Part shown: positions 1-7,520 of the stretch, in pieces | How positions within the stretch are numbered: the first letter of the stretch is position 1 | Layout of the letters: each line of letters opens with the position of its first letter | DNA from: Dyadobacter sp. 3J3 | GTDB lineage: Bacteria > Bacteroidota > Bacteroidia > Cytophagales > Spirosomataceae | DNA: 64,000 nucleotides | Assembly: GCF_009801115.1 (NCBI RefSeq) | Contig: NZ_VTOL01000005.1 | Location: 439,173 to 503,172 of the forward strand | Direction of reading: 5' to 3' | Translations under genes and position numbers: made by a program | Notes under the pieces: generated by a model | The model's database searches: none | Told to the model about the DNA's origin: nothing | What the model saw: only the letters and a program-made list of their open reading frames with translations

Positions 1-17
1 TCATTCGAGCAAATTCA

Positions 18-59
18 TTAACCGTTAACAATTAATCCTTAACAATTAATCATTCGACT
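18..59. repeat. Degenerate ~7-bp tandem array overlapping the argG stop
   Basis: TTAA or TTAAC words start at 18, 25, 32, 39 and 46, with a degenerate word at 53, so the period is exactly 7 bp. The minus-strand argG stop codon is the TTA at 46-48, which is itself one of the words. It is one of six such arrays in the window (others at 8388, 21202, 28037, 41570 and 48085), each at or just past a stop codon. Confidence 0.75.
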
Positions 60-1245
60 CGCTTACTTTCTGATAAATCATCACCTGATTCGAAGCGACT
101 TTTGAGAATCCTCTCACGTCATCACCAGTCCAGGCGTTGTTCATCTCACCATAACTTCCAAATTTCGAAGACATCAAGTCAAATGGTGATTCAATTCCTT
201 CGACATAGAAGCGGTATGGAGCAAGATGTACGTGCACCTTTCCCGTTACATGCGACTGTGTATCAGATAAGAAAGATTCGATGTTACGCATTACCGGTTC
301 AACGAACTGTCCTTTGTGAAGAAGAGTCCCGTACGTATTAGAAAGTTGTTCTTTCCAGTAAAGTTGTTGCTCGCTCAAAACGTGTTTTTCAAGGGTGTGG
401 TGCGCTTTGATAATGATCAAAGGAGCCGCAGCTTCAAAACCAACACGACCTTTAATTCCGATAATCGTGTCACCCACGTGGATATCCCGGCCAATTCCGA
501 AAGGCTGAGCAATAGCCGCCAATTTCTGGATTGCCTGAACCGGGTTTTCAAAAGTTTCGCCTGCTACGCCTTTCAATTCACCTTCAACAAATTCCAACGT
601 GATCGTTTCCGGTTCTGTTTTACTTACTTGCGTTGGCCATGCTGATTCTGGCAAATACTGCTCAGAAGTCAACGTTTCCTTTCCGCCAACAGAAGTTCCC
701 CAAAGACCTTTGTTGATACTATATGCTGCCTTAGCCCATTCGCGGCCAACGCCTTTTTTAGTCAGATATTCAATTTCAGCTTCACGTGACAATTTCAGAT
801 CACGGATTGGTGTAATAATTTCAGCTTCCGGAATGATGATACGGAAAGCCATATCGAACCGAACCTGGTCATTTCCAGCCCCTGTACTTCCGTGCGCAAT
901 CGCAGTTGCACCGATTTCTTTTGCATATTCAGCAACAGCAACAGCCTGGAAAACGCGTTCAGCGCTCACTGAAAGTGGGTATGTATTGTTTTTTAATACA
1001 TTACCAAAAATCAGATATTTGATACAATCATTATAATAATCGGCTGTTTTGGAAATTGTCGCGTGTTTCTCTACACCTAGTGAATAGGCGTTAGCTTCTA
1101 TGGTTTTTAAATCTTCGTCTGTAAAACCACCGGTATCAACCAATACCGAATAGACTTCATAACCTTTATCTTCGGCTAAATATTTTACACAAAAAGAGGT
1201 ATCCAATCCTCCACTAAACGCTAAAACTACTTTGGGCTGTGACAT
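46..1245 (-). CDS. argG: Argininosuccinate synthase
   Basis: The 399-residue product joins citrulline and aspartate with ATP to give argininosuccinate, the penultimate step of arginine synthesis, in the cytosol. The N-terminal ATP-pyrophosphatase P-loop is visible at residues 9-17 (AFSGGLDTS), and length and layout match the family from end to end. The start is ATG at 1243-1245. It is the last gene of a minus-strand series GNAT, higB, higA, argG; in many Bacteroidota the GNAT gene and argG are direct neighbours, so higBA looks inserted. I found no TAnnTTTG promoter in the 51-bp gap before the start, so it may depend on readthrough from higBA. Its stop lies inside a heptamer repeat array. Further arg genes probably continue beyond position 1 (inference). 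Confidence 0.97.
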   Translation of the reverse strand: MSQPKVVLAFSGGLDTSFCVKYLAEDKGYEVYSVLVDTGGFTDEDLKTIEANAYSLGVEKHATISKTADYYNDCIKYLIFGNVLKNNTYPLSVSAERVFQAVAVAEYAKEIGATAIAHGSTGAGNDQVRFDMAFRIIIPEAEIITPIRDLKLSREAEIEYLTKKGVGREWAKAAYSINKGLWGTSVGGKETLTSEQYLPESAWPTQVSKTEPETITLEFVEGELKGVAGETFENPVQAIQKLAAIAQPFGIGRDIHVGDTIIGIKGRVGFEAAAPLIIIKAHHTLEKHVLSEQQLYWKEQLSNTYGTLLHKGQFVEPVMRNIESFLSDTQSHVTGKVHVHLAPYRFYVEGIESPFDLMSSKFGSYGEMNNAWTGDDVRGFSKVASNQVMIYQKVSESND

Positions 1246-1292
1246 TATATTTATTAATATGATTCTTGTTCTATTTTAAATTTTCACTAATT

Positions 1293-1315
1293 GTTACTAA
1301 CCAACTGTTAGTAAC
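1293..1315 (-). terminator. Hairpin across the higA stop codon
   Basis: A perfect 9-bp inverted repeat (GTTACTAAC at 1293-1301, GTTAGTAAC at 1307-1315) with a 5-nt loop overlaps the higA stop at 1297-1299. No T tract follows on the minus strand, so it may be a processing or attenuation hairpin between higA and argG rather than a full terminator. Confidence 0.45.
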
Positions 1316-1701
1316 GTATCTACGGGTATTCCTAAGTTCTTATTTAATTCCCTTATCATTTTAATTGTCAGGTTCCTTTTCTTATTCAATACCTCAGAAA
1401 CTCTATTTTCTCCTCCAAAATAAGGTGCTACATCTTTTCGGGTCAGATGTAGTTGACTCATTCGTTCCTTTATTGCTTCAATTGGATCTGGTTTTGGAAT
1501 TGGGAAATGCCTTTTTTCATAGTCAATTGCCAAAACCGTAACTGCTTCTAAAATATCCAAGGCTCTTTTGCGTAGTTTCAAATCTTCCAATAGATCAGCA
1601 TCTATCAGAGCATCAATAATTTTAGATGCTTCCTCAAAATCTGCTGAATTGGTAATTGGTCTGATAACAATGTCATCCAAATTGATTGCAAGTGTTTTCA
1701 T
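1297..1701 (-). CDS. higA: HigA-type antitoxin, XRE-like HTH
   Basis: This is a 134-residue antitoxin of the HigBA type II family. An acidic helical N-terminal half (roughly residues 1-75, ending in the family-typical HFPIPKPDPIEAI stretch) would wrap the toxin. A helix-turn-helix follows at about residues 80-130, with a recognisable LTRKDVAPYFGG segment and a VSEVLNKKR helix for DNA binding. It lies 14 bp after the end of the toxin reading frame, in the toxin-first order usual for higBA. It probably represses its own promoter; palindromes at 2029-2053 are candidate operators. The antitoxin looks intact although the toxin frame is broken, so it may survive as a repressor or as an anti-addiction gene. 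Confidence 0.88.
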   Translation of the reverse strand: MKTLAINLDDIVIRPITNSADFEEASKIIDALIDADLLEDLKLRKRALDILEAVTVLAIDYEKRHFPIPKPDPIEAIKERMSQLHLTRKDVAPYFGGENRVSEVLNKKRNLTIKMIRELNKNLGIPVDTLLTVG

Positions 1702-1715
1702 ATTGCTTTGAATGA

Positions 1716-2012
1716 TTAAATGTTTTTAATATTTTCAATTTTATCATATTCGTTATGAGTGCCTTAGAAACGAACAAATACAAACTGCTTTTCATATTCA
1801 AATTTGGCAATCAGTCGGTATTTATTATGAGTTATATTAAATACTATTCTTCCATTTCCGATTGTATCGGCATTTTTGAAAAACTTGATCACCTCATTAG
1901 GGCTCTTAAAATGCATTTTTTCGATAGTGTCGTACCAAAATTCCAAAGCAGGCCTTGCATCTGGCGATTTGTTCCAAAATTCTCTAAGTGTGCTTCTGGT
2001 AAAAATTCTCAT
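1716..2012 (-). pseudogene. higB: HigB-type mRNA interferase toxin with in-frame TAA
   Basis: From the ATG at 2012 the frame codes 82 residues of a HigB family toxin (N-terminus MRIFTRSTLREFW, then NKYRLIAKFEYEKQFVFVRF) and meets TAA at 1764-1766. The same frame then continues with GTHNEYDKIENIKNI to a TAA at 1716-1718. GTHxEYDKI is the conserved C-terminus of this family, normally joined to VRF through one hydrophobic residue. A full product would be about 98 residues, the usual length. The stop therefore replaces a single codon and removes the last conserved segment. This is seen directly; loss of ribosome-dependent RNase activity is inferred. A sequencing error or stop readthrough remains possible. 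Confidence 0.85.
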
Positions 2013-2028
2013 TTTGTGTGTGTAAAAG

Positions 2029-2053
2029 TACTTAAGTATTCCCGAATTGGGAA
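2029..2053. promoter_or_regulatory. Candidate higBA operator palindromes
   Basis: Two adjacent palindromes, TACTTAAGTA (2029-2038) and TTCCCGAATTGGGAA (2039-2053), sit 17-41 bp upstream of the higB start. A near-consensus -7 element (TACTTTTA on the minus strand, about 2024-2031) overlaps the first. HigA antitoxins bind such dyads to repress their own operon; binding here is inferred. Confidence 0.4.
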
Positions 2054-2093
2054 AAGCTTATTCCCTTATCGTAATTTTAATTCTGTATATAAC

Positions 2094-2141
2094 AAAAAAA
2101 TACCTCGCATCGGGCTTTTAAAAGCTGCCGGGCGAGGTATT
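2094..2141 (-). terminator. Intrinsic terminator after the GNAT gene
   Basis: The arms AATACCTCGC (2099-2108) and GCGAGGTATT (2132-2141) enclose a nested palindrome, GCTTTTAAAAGC. On the minus strand the stem is followed by a run of T (positions 2100-2094). It lies 38 bp past the GNAT stop and separates that gene from higBA. Confidence 0.8.
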
Positions 2142-2178
2142 TAGAATGATATAATAATCAATATTATGAGTGCTGTAC

Positions 2179-2889
2179 TTAATGTACGAGCATCGCCTCG
2201 GCATTTTTCTTTTTGGCACGTTCTTCCCTTCGCAACAAGATACGTTGCTTGATACGCATCCAACGCTCATAAAGGCTGGACTCTTTAAGGAAATCCCAGG
2301 TGTCTTTTTCAGGTTGTGCCTCGGTTTTTTTATGTTCTTCAGGATTGTACATCATACCAGTACACAAGCAATGTTTTCTGCCTGTACGGCTCAATACATC
2401 ATAATTTACACAGCTTGCACAGCCTTTCCAGAACGCATCATCAGCGGGAAGTTCACTGAAAGTGACAGGCTCGTAACCAAGATCAGAATTGATCTTCATT
2501 ACCGGCAAACTTGTGGTGATACCAATAATTTTAGCATCGGGATATTTTAGACGAGAAAGTTCAAAAGCTTTTTGCTTAATAGACTTTGCCATACCACTCT
2601 GACGAAAGTCAGGATGTACGATCAGACCGGAATTAGCAACAAATTTGCCATGTTCCCAGGTCTCAATATAACAAAAACCTACCCATACTCCCGTGTCAGT
2701 AGTGGCAATAATCGCTTTTCCTTCTACCATTTTTTCCATGATATAAACAGGGGAGCGTTTTGCTATACCAGTACCACGTTTTTTGGCACTCTCTTCCATT
2801 TCAGCACAAATTGTATCGGCGAAATGGAAATGATTTTCATTGGCGGTTTGTATAATGAACTTACTGCCTACTACTTCGGTATTTTTCAT
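2179..2889 (-). CDS. GNAT acyltransferase, probable N-acylglutamate synthase
   Basis: A 236-residue GNAT-fold protein. The acetyl-CoA binding segment is about residues 85-110 (NSGLIVHPDFRQSGMAKSI). After the fold comes a cysteine-rich segment with GCASC and HCLC pairs (about residues 155-177), then a basic, helical C-terminal tail. In Bacteroidota this family sits beside argG and has been proposed as the first arginine enzyme, acylating glutamate with acetyl- or succinyl-CoA where classical ArgA is missing. The neighbouring argG here agrees. The cysteine pairs could bind metal, which is inference. A structured RNA lies at 3013-3106 in the likely 5' leader and an intrinsic terminator follows at 2094-2141. 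Confidence 0.8.
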   Translation of the reverse strand: MKNTEVVGSKFIIQTANENHFHFADTICAEMEESAKKRGTGIAKRSPVYIMEKMVEGKAIIATTDTGVWVGFCYIETWEHGKFVANSGLIVHPDFRQSGMAKSIKQKAFELSRLKYPDAKIIGITTSLPVMKINSDLGYEPVTFSELPADDAFWKGCASCVNYDVLSRTGRKHCLCTGMMYNPEEHKKTEAQPEKDTWDFLKESSLYERWMRIKQRILLRREERAKKKNAEAMLVH

Positions 2890-3012
2890 TGATGAATTTA
2901 CTGACGAAAAATTGTTCGAAACAAAAATTAAATTCCCAGAAAACTACGATGGGACGTTTCAAAAATTTAAAAAAGACGGGGATAGAAGTTTTACCACATA
3001 GGTAAACAAGAG

Positions 3013-3106
3013 TTAGACGGTCCTGGGGGACCTAAACCTGAAAGGTGTAGTATGAAGCACAGTATGTATTCCGTTGCTATTCATTTGACTTGGTTGGTCC
3101 GTCTAA
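3013..3106 (-). ncRNA. Candidate structured RNA or switch-like leader before the GNAT gene
   Basis: The ends pair over 11 positions with one mismatch (TTAGACGGTCC at 3013-3023, GGTCCGTCTAA at 3096-3106). A rival local hairpin forms from GGTCC (3019-3023) and GGACC (3028-3032) with a 4-nt loop, so the two folds exclude each other. A small ACCT-gaa-AGGT hairpin follows at 3036-3046. No reading frame explains it. I could not match it to SRP RNA, 6S RNA or a known riboswitch. The strand is uncertain; minus is preferred because the GNAT gene starts 124 bp downstream. Confidence 0.5.
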
Positions 3107-3251
3107 TAAGATGCAAATTTTGCAAAAAAAAATGTTACTTGAAAGAAACATGGATTATATTTTTATAGTTCTTGCAATAGAAAAAATATTCGGGGATAAC
3201 GACAATTTTTTTAGCTTGCATCAGTCTTATGAATTTGAATGAATATTTTTA

Positions 3252-3881
3252 ATGACAACCCTTACGGCAGACGATCTTCTTTACGGATATATCAATGGAA
3301 TTTTCCCAATGGCAGAGCCGGATGGGGCAATTTACTGGTATTCACCTGATCCCAGGGCTGTTATTCCTATATACTCTTACAAGCCGCACAAGTCACTACG
3401 TCCTGTCATTAATAAAAGAACATTTGAAATTCGGGTAGATTTTGATTTTGAAGGTGTTATGCACGGATGTGCAGCTCCGCGGGGGGTGGAGGACGAAACC
3501 TGGATTTCGAACGATATTATATTTGCCTATACCAATTTACATAAACTTGGTTATGCACACAGTGTGGAAGCTTACCTTGAAAATAAACTAGTTGGCGGCT
3601 TGTATGGTGTCTCCATAGGGGGTGTTTTTTTTGGAGAATCGATGTTTTACAAAGAAGCAAATTCTTCCAAAGTAGCTTTCCATTATCTGATCGAAATTCT
3701 GAGGGCAAACGGTTATCAGTTGTTAGACACTCAGTTTATAAATGATAATGTTTCAAGATACGGTGCAATCGAAATTCCGCGCACCGATTATATGGATAAG
3801 CTGAAAAAAGCGCTGCTATTGAACCGGAAATTTCTTTTAAATCCACAGCAAACACTTTCTTCAAAACATTCCGCTTTTTAA
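3252..3881 (+). CDS. aat: Leucyl/phenylalanyl-tRNA-protein transferase
   Basis: The 209-residue enzyme moves Leu or Phe from aminoacyl-tRNA to proteins with N-terminal Lys or Arg, marking them for ClpS-ClpAP degradation in the cytosol. Family hallmarks seen are the N-terminal YINGIFPMAE segment, WYSPDPRAVIP, the HSVEAY and GGLYGVSIGGVFFGESMF core (about residues 97-128) and LLDTQF near residue 157. The length is typical of short Bacteroidota forms (E. coli has 234). The ATG start is the first in frame. It is followed after 72 bp by proB on the same strand. It is unrelated in function to its arginine and proline neighbours, so co-transcription is uncertain. Confidence 0.95.
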   Translation: MTTLTADDLLYGYINGIFPMAEPDGAIYWYSPDPRAVIPIYSYKPHKSLRPVINKRTFEIRVDFDFEGVMHGCAAPRGVEDETWISNDIIFAYTNLHKLGYAHSVEAYLENKLVGGLYGVSIGGVFFGESMFYKEANSSKVAFHYLIEILRANGYQLLDTQFINDNVSRYGAIEIPRTDYMDKLKKALLLNRKFLLNPQQTLSSKHSAF

Positions 3882-3953
3882 TAACGGGGTAACTAAGTAA
3901 TTTTAACGTGAAATGTTGATAAGAGCGTAAGAAGTATTTTAAGTATTCTCAAA

Positions 3954-4985
3954 GTGTCAAAACCAATCCTTGTTATAAAATTTGGGACGGCGTCTATTAC
4001 GCTTCCTTCCGGTGAGCCAGATGTTAAGATTATTTCAGAAGTTGCGCGTCAGGTTTCTTTGCTGCATCCCAGATACCGCATCATCATTGTTTCATCAGGA
4101 GCGGTAGGAGCCGGAAAGGCTTACATCAATGATTATAAAGGAACGATGACGCAGCGAAAAGCGGCGGCATCTGTTGGAAATCCTTTGCTTGTTGGGCTAT
4201 ATGCTAGCTATTTTGCTCCAAACGGGATTTTTATCGCGCAAAGTCTTTGTGAACGCCAGCATTTTGCAAACCGTAACAAGTTTTTGCAGTTGAAGAATAC
4301 ATTTGAAGAATTGTGGCAGAATAATATTATTCCTATTGTTAATGAGAATGACGTTGTCAGTGATCGTGAGTTGAAGTTTTCTGATAATGATGAGCTTGCA
4401 ACTTTACTTGCTGTTGGTTTTGGAGCAGAAACGATCATGTTCTGTACTTCGGTCGGTGGTTTGCTTGACGACGACGGAAATATTATAGGGAACGTATCGA
4501 ACGTAAACGAGGTTTTTAAATTTGTAAAAACAGATAAATCTTTCCTCGGATTAGGAGGCATGGCTTCCAAACTTACCTTCGCCAAACTTGCAACCCGTAT
4601 GGGGATCAGGGTGGTCATTTTTGGAATGAAACAAGAGGATGAACTTCTGAAAGCACTGGAGGGAAATGCTGGTACTGAAATGAATCCTGAGAAAAGTACT
4701 TTATCGGCAAGAAACCGTTGGTTAGGAAGCGGAGGATTGGTTTCAGGAAGGTTACAGGTCGATGAAGGTGCTACAAAAGCTTTACTAAAAAGGAAAAGTT
4801 TATTGGCGGTCGGAGTAATGGAAGTAACCGGAGATTTTGAAGCAGGAGAAATTATAGAAATATATTCTCACGATGCGGAAATGATCGCGGTGGCGCGTGC
4901 ACGGGAAACTTCCGGCGCAATAAAAGAAAATTTAAAAACAGTGAATTTTGAAGTGGCTCACGCCAATGATATCGTACTATTATAA
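3954..4985 (+). CDS. proB: Glutamate 5-kinase
   Basis: The 343-residue enzyme phosphorylates glutamate to glutamyl-5-phosphate, the first step of proline synthesis. The amino acid kinase fold occupies about residues 1-250, with KFGTASIT and VSSGAVGAGK for phosphate binding and NENDVVSD for substrate. A PUA-type domain follows (about 255-340). The start is GTG at 3954: the product then begins MSKPILVIKFGTAS, exactly as in relatives, and there is no nearby ATG. The stop TAA overlaps the proA ATG by one base (TAATG at 4983-4987), so the two are translationally coupled. Proline feedback acts on the kinase domain in the family. Confidence 0.96.
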   Translation: MSKPILVIKFGTASITLPSGEPDVKIISEVARQVSLLHPRYRIIIVSSGAVGAGKAYINDYKGTMTQRKAAASVGNPLLVGLYASYFAPNGIFIAQSLCERQHFANRNKFLQLKNTFEELWQNNIIPIVNENDVVSDRELKFSDNDELATLLAVGFGAETIMFCTSVGGLLDDDGNIIGNVSNVNEVFKFVKTDKSFLGLGGMASKLTFAKLATRMGIRVVIFGMKQEDELLKALEGNAGTEMNPEKSTLSARNRWLGSGGLVSGRLQVDEGATKALLKRKSLLAVGVMEVTGDFEAGEIIEIYSHDAEMIAVARARETSGAIKENLKTVNFEVAHANDIVLL

Positions 4986-6241
4986 TGGAAGTGGAATCTA
5001 TAATACCTTTTTTAAAAGCGACAAAAGACGCCTCGGTGGCGGTTCGTAAATTATCTGATAACCAAAGAGCAGATTTACTTAACGTTTTGGCAGATAAAGT
5101 TTTGGCAAATACTGCTTATATCATTGCAGAAAATCAGAAAGATCTGGTATCGATGAATGATGCGGACCCCAAAAAGGACCGGTTGCTTTTGAATGAAAAA
5201 CGGATTATAGATTTAGCACAAAGTTTACGCGATGTAGCTTCGCTGCCGGATCCGACGGGAGAAGTTTTGCTGGAAAAAACTATAGAGCAGGGGATGTCGT
5301 TACAAAAATTGACCGTTCCGCTGGGCGTCGTAGGAGTAATTTATGAATCAAGACCCAATGTGACGCTTGATGTGGCTTCTCTTTGTCTGCGTTCCGGAAA
5401 TGCCTGCGTATTGAAAGGTGGAAAAGAAGCTCATTTTTCGAATACATTTCTTGTTGGTCTGATTCATGAAAGTCTGACAGAAATGGGTATTGATAAAGCC
5501 GCCGTCATGTTATTACCAACGGATCGGAAATTTGTCAACGAATTGTTGACGGCGACTAAATATGTGGATATTATAATCCCACGTGGTTCGGAAAGTCTGA
5601 TCCAGTTTGTGCGTAAAAATTCACTTGTACCAACCATTGAAACCGGTGCCGGTGTTTGTCATACCTATGTTGAGAAAACGGCTGATCTTGAAAAAGCGAA
5701 GAATATTGTTGTGAATGCGAAAGTTTCACGTCCTTCTGCTTGTAATACACTGGATACTGTTTTGGTTGACAGAGAAGTTGCAGAAGCATTTTTGCCAATG
5801 CTGAAAAACGATTTTATTAAATGGAATATAGAAGTTTTTGCGGATGAGACTTCTTTTGATATACTTAAAAAAGCCGAATATCCTTTTTTGCAAAAAGCCG
5901 AACCGGAGGATTTCGGAAGAGAATTTCTGGATTATAAATGCTCCGTCAAGATTGTTGATGGATTAGATGCGGCGATTGATCATATTTATAATTTCTCGTC
6001 CAGTCATTCTGAGGCGATTATTTCAAAAGATACTGAGGCAATAGAGAAATTTTTAAATGAAGTGGATGCAGCGGCTGTTTATGCCAATGCGTCAACGCGT
6101 TTCACAGACGGTGGCGTGTTTGCTTTGGGTGCTGAAATCGGGATTTCGACGCAGAAATTACATGCGCGCGGGCCATTTGCTTTGGAAAAACTGGTGACAG
6201 AAAAATGGGTTGTGCGTGGGGATGGGCAGATTAGAGCATAA
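4985..6241 (+). CDS. proA: Glutamate-5-semialdehyde dehydrogenase (gamma-glutamyl phosphate reductase)
   Basis: The 418-residue NADPH-dependent enzyme reduces glutamyl-5-phosphate to glutamate semialdehyde, which cyclises toward proline. Visible hallmarks are VIYESRPNVT (about residues 118-127), GGKEAHFSN, IPRGSESLIQ, and the catalytic cysteine in SRPSACNTLDTVLV (about residue 253). It starts in the proB stop codon and presumably forms a complex with the labile acyl phosphate producer. Length and motifs are complete. A dispersed palindromic repeat (6288-6355) lies 46 bp after its stop and may terminate or stabilise the proBA transcript. Confidence 0.97.
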   Translation: MEVESIIPFLKATKDASVAVRKLSDNQRADLLNVLADKVLANTAYIIAENQKDLVSMNDADPKKDRLLLNEKRIIDLAQSLRDVASLPDPTGEVLLEKTIEQGMSLQKLTVPLGVVGVIYESRPNVTLDVASLCLRSGNACVLKGGKEAHFSNTFLVGLIHESLTEMGIDKAAVMLLPTDRKFVNELLTATKYVDIIIPRGSESLIQFVRKNSLVPTIETGAGVCHTYVEKTADLEKAKNIVVNAKVSRPSACNTLDTVLVDREVAEAFLPMLKNDFIKWNIEVFADETSFDILKKAEYPFLQKAEPEDFGREFLDYKCSVKIVDGLDAAIDHIYNFSSSHSEAIISKDTEAIEKFLNEVDAAAVYANASTRFTDGGVFALGAEIGISTQKLHARGPFALEKLVTEKWVVRGDGQIRA

Positions 6242-6287
6242 TAAACTAATATTTGAAATGAGTATGGTGTAAGCCAATTCATTTTTT

Positions 6288-6355
6288 TGCCACGAATGCA
6301 CGAATTTTCACTAATATTAATTAATGTATTTGTGGAAATTTGTGTATTCGTGGCA
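6288..6355. repeat. Dispersed palindromic repeat, copy 1
   Basis: The ends TGCCACGAATGCACGAAT and the inverted TGTATTCGTGGCA enclose an AT-rich centre of about 35 bp. A second copy, more symmetric, is at 12688-12758. Both lie 3' of a gene and 5' of the next one. It resembles the intergenic CCACGAAT palindromes seen widely in Bacteroidota; function unknown. Confidence 0.75.
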
Positions 6356-6368
6356 TTTTTTCTTTTTA

Positions 6369-6376
6369 TACCTTTG
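6369..6376 (+). promoter_or_regulatory. -7 promoter element TACCTTTG for the deacylase
   Basis: The sequence matches the Bacteroidota -7 consensus TAnnTTTG. It lies 33 bp before the ATG at 6409 and inside the longer frame that opens from a TTG at 6340, which argues for the ATG start. No clear -33 TTTG at normal spacing was found. Confidence 0.55.
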
Positions 6377-6408
6377 CCCAAAATATTGTTGTACCAGAAA
6401 GCCCGAAT

Positions 6409-7497
6409 ATGTCTTCTTTAACTGATTCACAAAATATCCAGCAGCTTACGCAGGAAGTAATTTCTTTACTGACAAAGCTGATCGAAACACCGTCATTCAG
6501 CAAAGAAGAAGACAATACAGCTGCCTTAATTCAGGATTTTTTCAGACAAAAAGATATTCCTTTTCATACTAAAAAGAACAACATCTGGGCATACAACAAA
6601 TATTTTGACCCGGCAAAACCAACCGTTTTGTTAAACTCACATCACGATACGGTCAAGCCAAATAAATCCTGGACGCTCGATCCTTTTCAGGCATTGGTTG
6701 AAGACGATAAATTGTTTGGGCTGGGAAGCAATGACGCCGGAGGTTGTCTGGTTTCGCTGATTGCTACTTTTTGTCATTTTTATAATCGCGAAGATTTAAC
6801 TTACAATATCGTGATTGCTGCCACGGCAGAGGAGGAAATTTCAGGGAAGGAGGGTTTGGAAATTGTTGTTCCTGAGCTTCCGGAAATTTCGTTTGCCATC
6901 GTTGGAGAACCTACGGAAATGCATCTTGCAGTAGCAGAAAAGGGACTGTTAGTACTGGATTGTACAGCAAAAGGTAAATCGGGACACGCTGCAAGAGAAG
7001 AGGGCGATAACGCGATCTATAAGGCGATAAAAGATATTGAATGGATACAGCATTACAAATTCCCGAAAGTTTCTCCGACTTTGGGACCTATAAAAATGTC
7101 GGTAACGATTATTAATGCCGGTACGCAGCATAATGTTGTACCGGACACCTGCGTTTTCACCATTGATGTCCGTGCGACGGATCAATATTCACTGGAAGAA
7201 ATCATCGAGGTTATTCAGGAAAATATTCAGTCAGAGGTAAGTGCACGTTCTATCCGCCTTCGTCCTTCTAGTATTCCCATGGAGCATCCAATTGTACAAG
7301 CGGGTTTAAGCCGTGGCAGAAATGCTTATGGTTCACCAACAACTTCGGATCAGGCATTGCTGGATTGCCCTTCTTTAAAAATGGGGCCGGGACATTCGGA
7401 GCGTTCACATACAGCTAATGAATTTATTTATCTCCATGAAATTGAAGCTGGTATTCTGCAATATATCAGTATGCTGGAAGAAGTTGTGACTATGTAA
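6409..7497 (+). CDS. argE: M20 metallopeptidase, N-acetylornithine/N-acylcitrulline deacylase
   Basis: A 362-residue zinc hydrolase of the M20 family that removes the acyl group in arginine synthesis. The first metal site is SHHDTVKP (about residue 75), the bridging Asp is in GSNDAGG, the catalytic Glu pair is in AEEEISG, and the last metal ligand is probably the His of GPGHSERSHTANE near the C-terminus. A dimerisation lid lies between. Many Bacteroidota carbamoylate acylated ornithine, so the true substrate may be N-acetyl- or N-succinylcitrulline; this cannot be told from sequence. The ATG at 6409 is preferred over a TTG at 6340 because that extension runs through a repeat and a promoter. 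proBA lies upstream on the same strand. Confidence 0.85.
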   Translation: MSSLTDSQNIQQLTQEVISLLTKLIETPSFSKEEDNTAALIQDFFRQKDIPFHTKKNNIWAYNKYFDPAKPTVLLNSHHDTVKPNKSWTLDPFQALVEDDKLFGLGSNDAGGCLVSLIATFCHFYNREDLTYNIVIAATAEEEISGKEGLEIVVPELPEISFAIVGEPTEMHLAVAEKGLLVLDCTAKGKSGHAAREEGDNAIYKAIKDIEWIQHYKFPKVSPTLGPIKMSVTIINAGTQHNVVPDTCVFTIDVRATDQYSLEEIIEVIQENIQSEVSARSIRLRPSSIPMEHPIVQAGLSRGRNAYGSPTTSDQALLDCPSLKMGPGHSERSHTANEFIYLHEIEAGILQYISMLEEVVTM

Positions 7498-7520
7498 TTT
7501 CACATTAATATCTGTCGATT

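Noticed and set aside
1755..2144. 129-codon plus-strand frame across higB
   Set aside because: Antisense to a clear HigB frame and crosses the GNAT terminator hairpin.
3013..3106. Signal recognition particle RNA
   Set aside because: Length and closing stem fit, but the conserved GGAAGG-type core with flanking AGCA is absent on both strands.
6340..6408. TTG-initiated N-terminal extension of the ArgE-type deacylase
   Set aside because: The extension is translated from the palindromic repeat and a -7 promoter element; the ATG at 6409 gives the family length.
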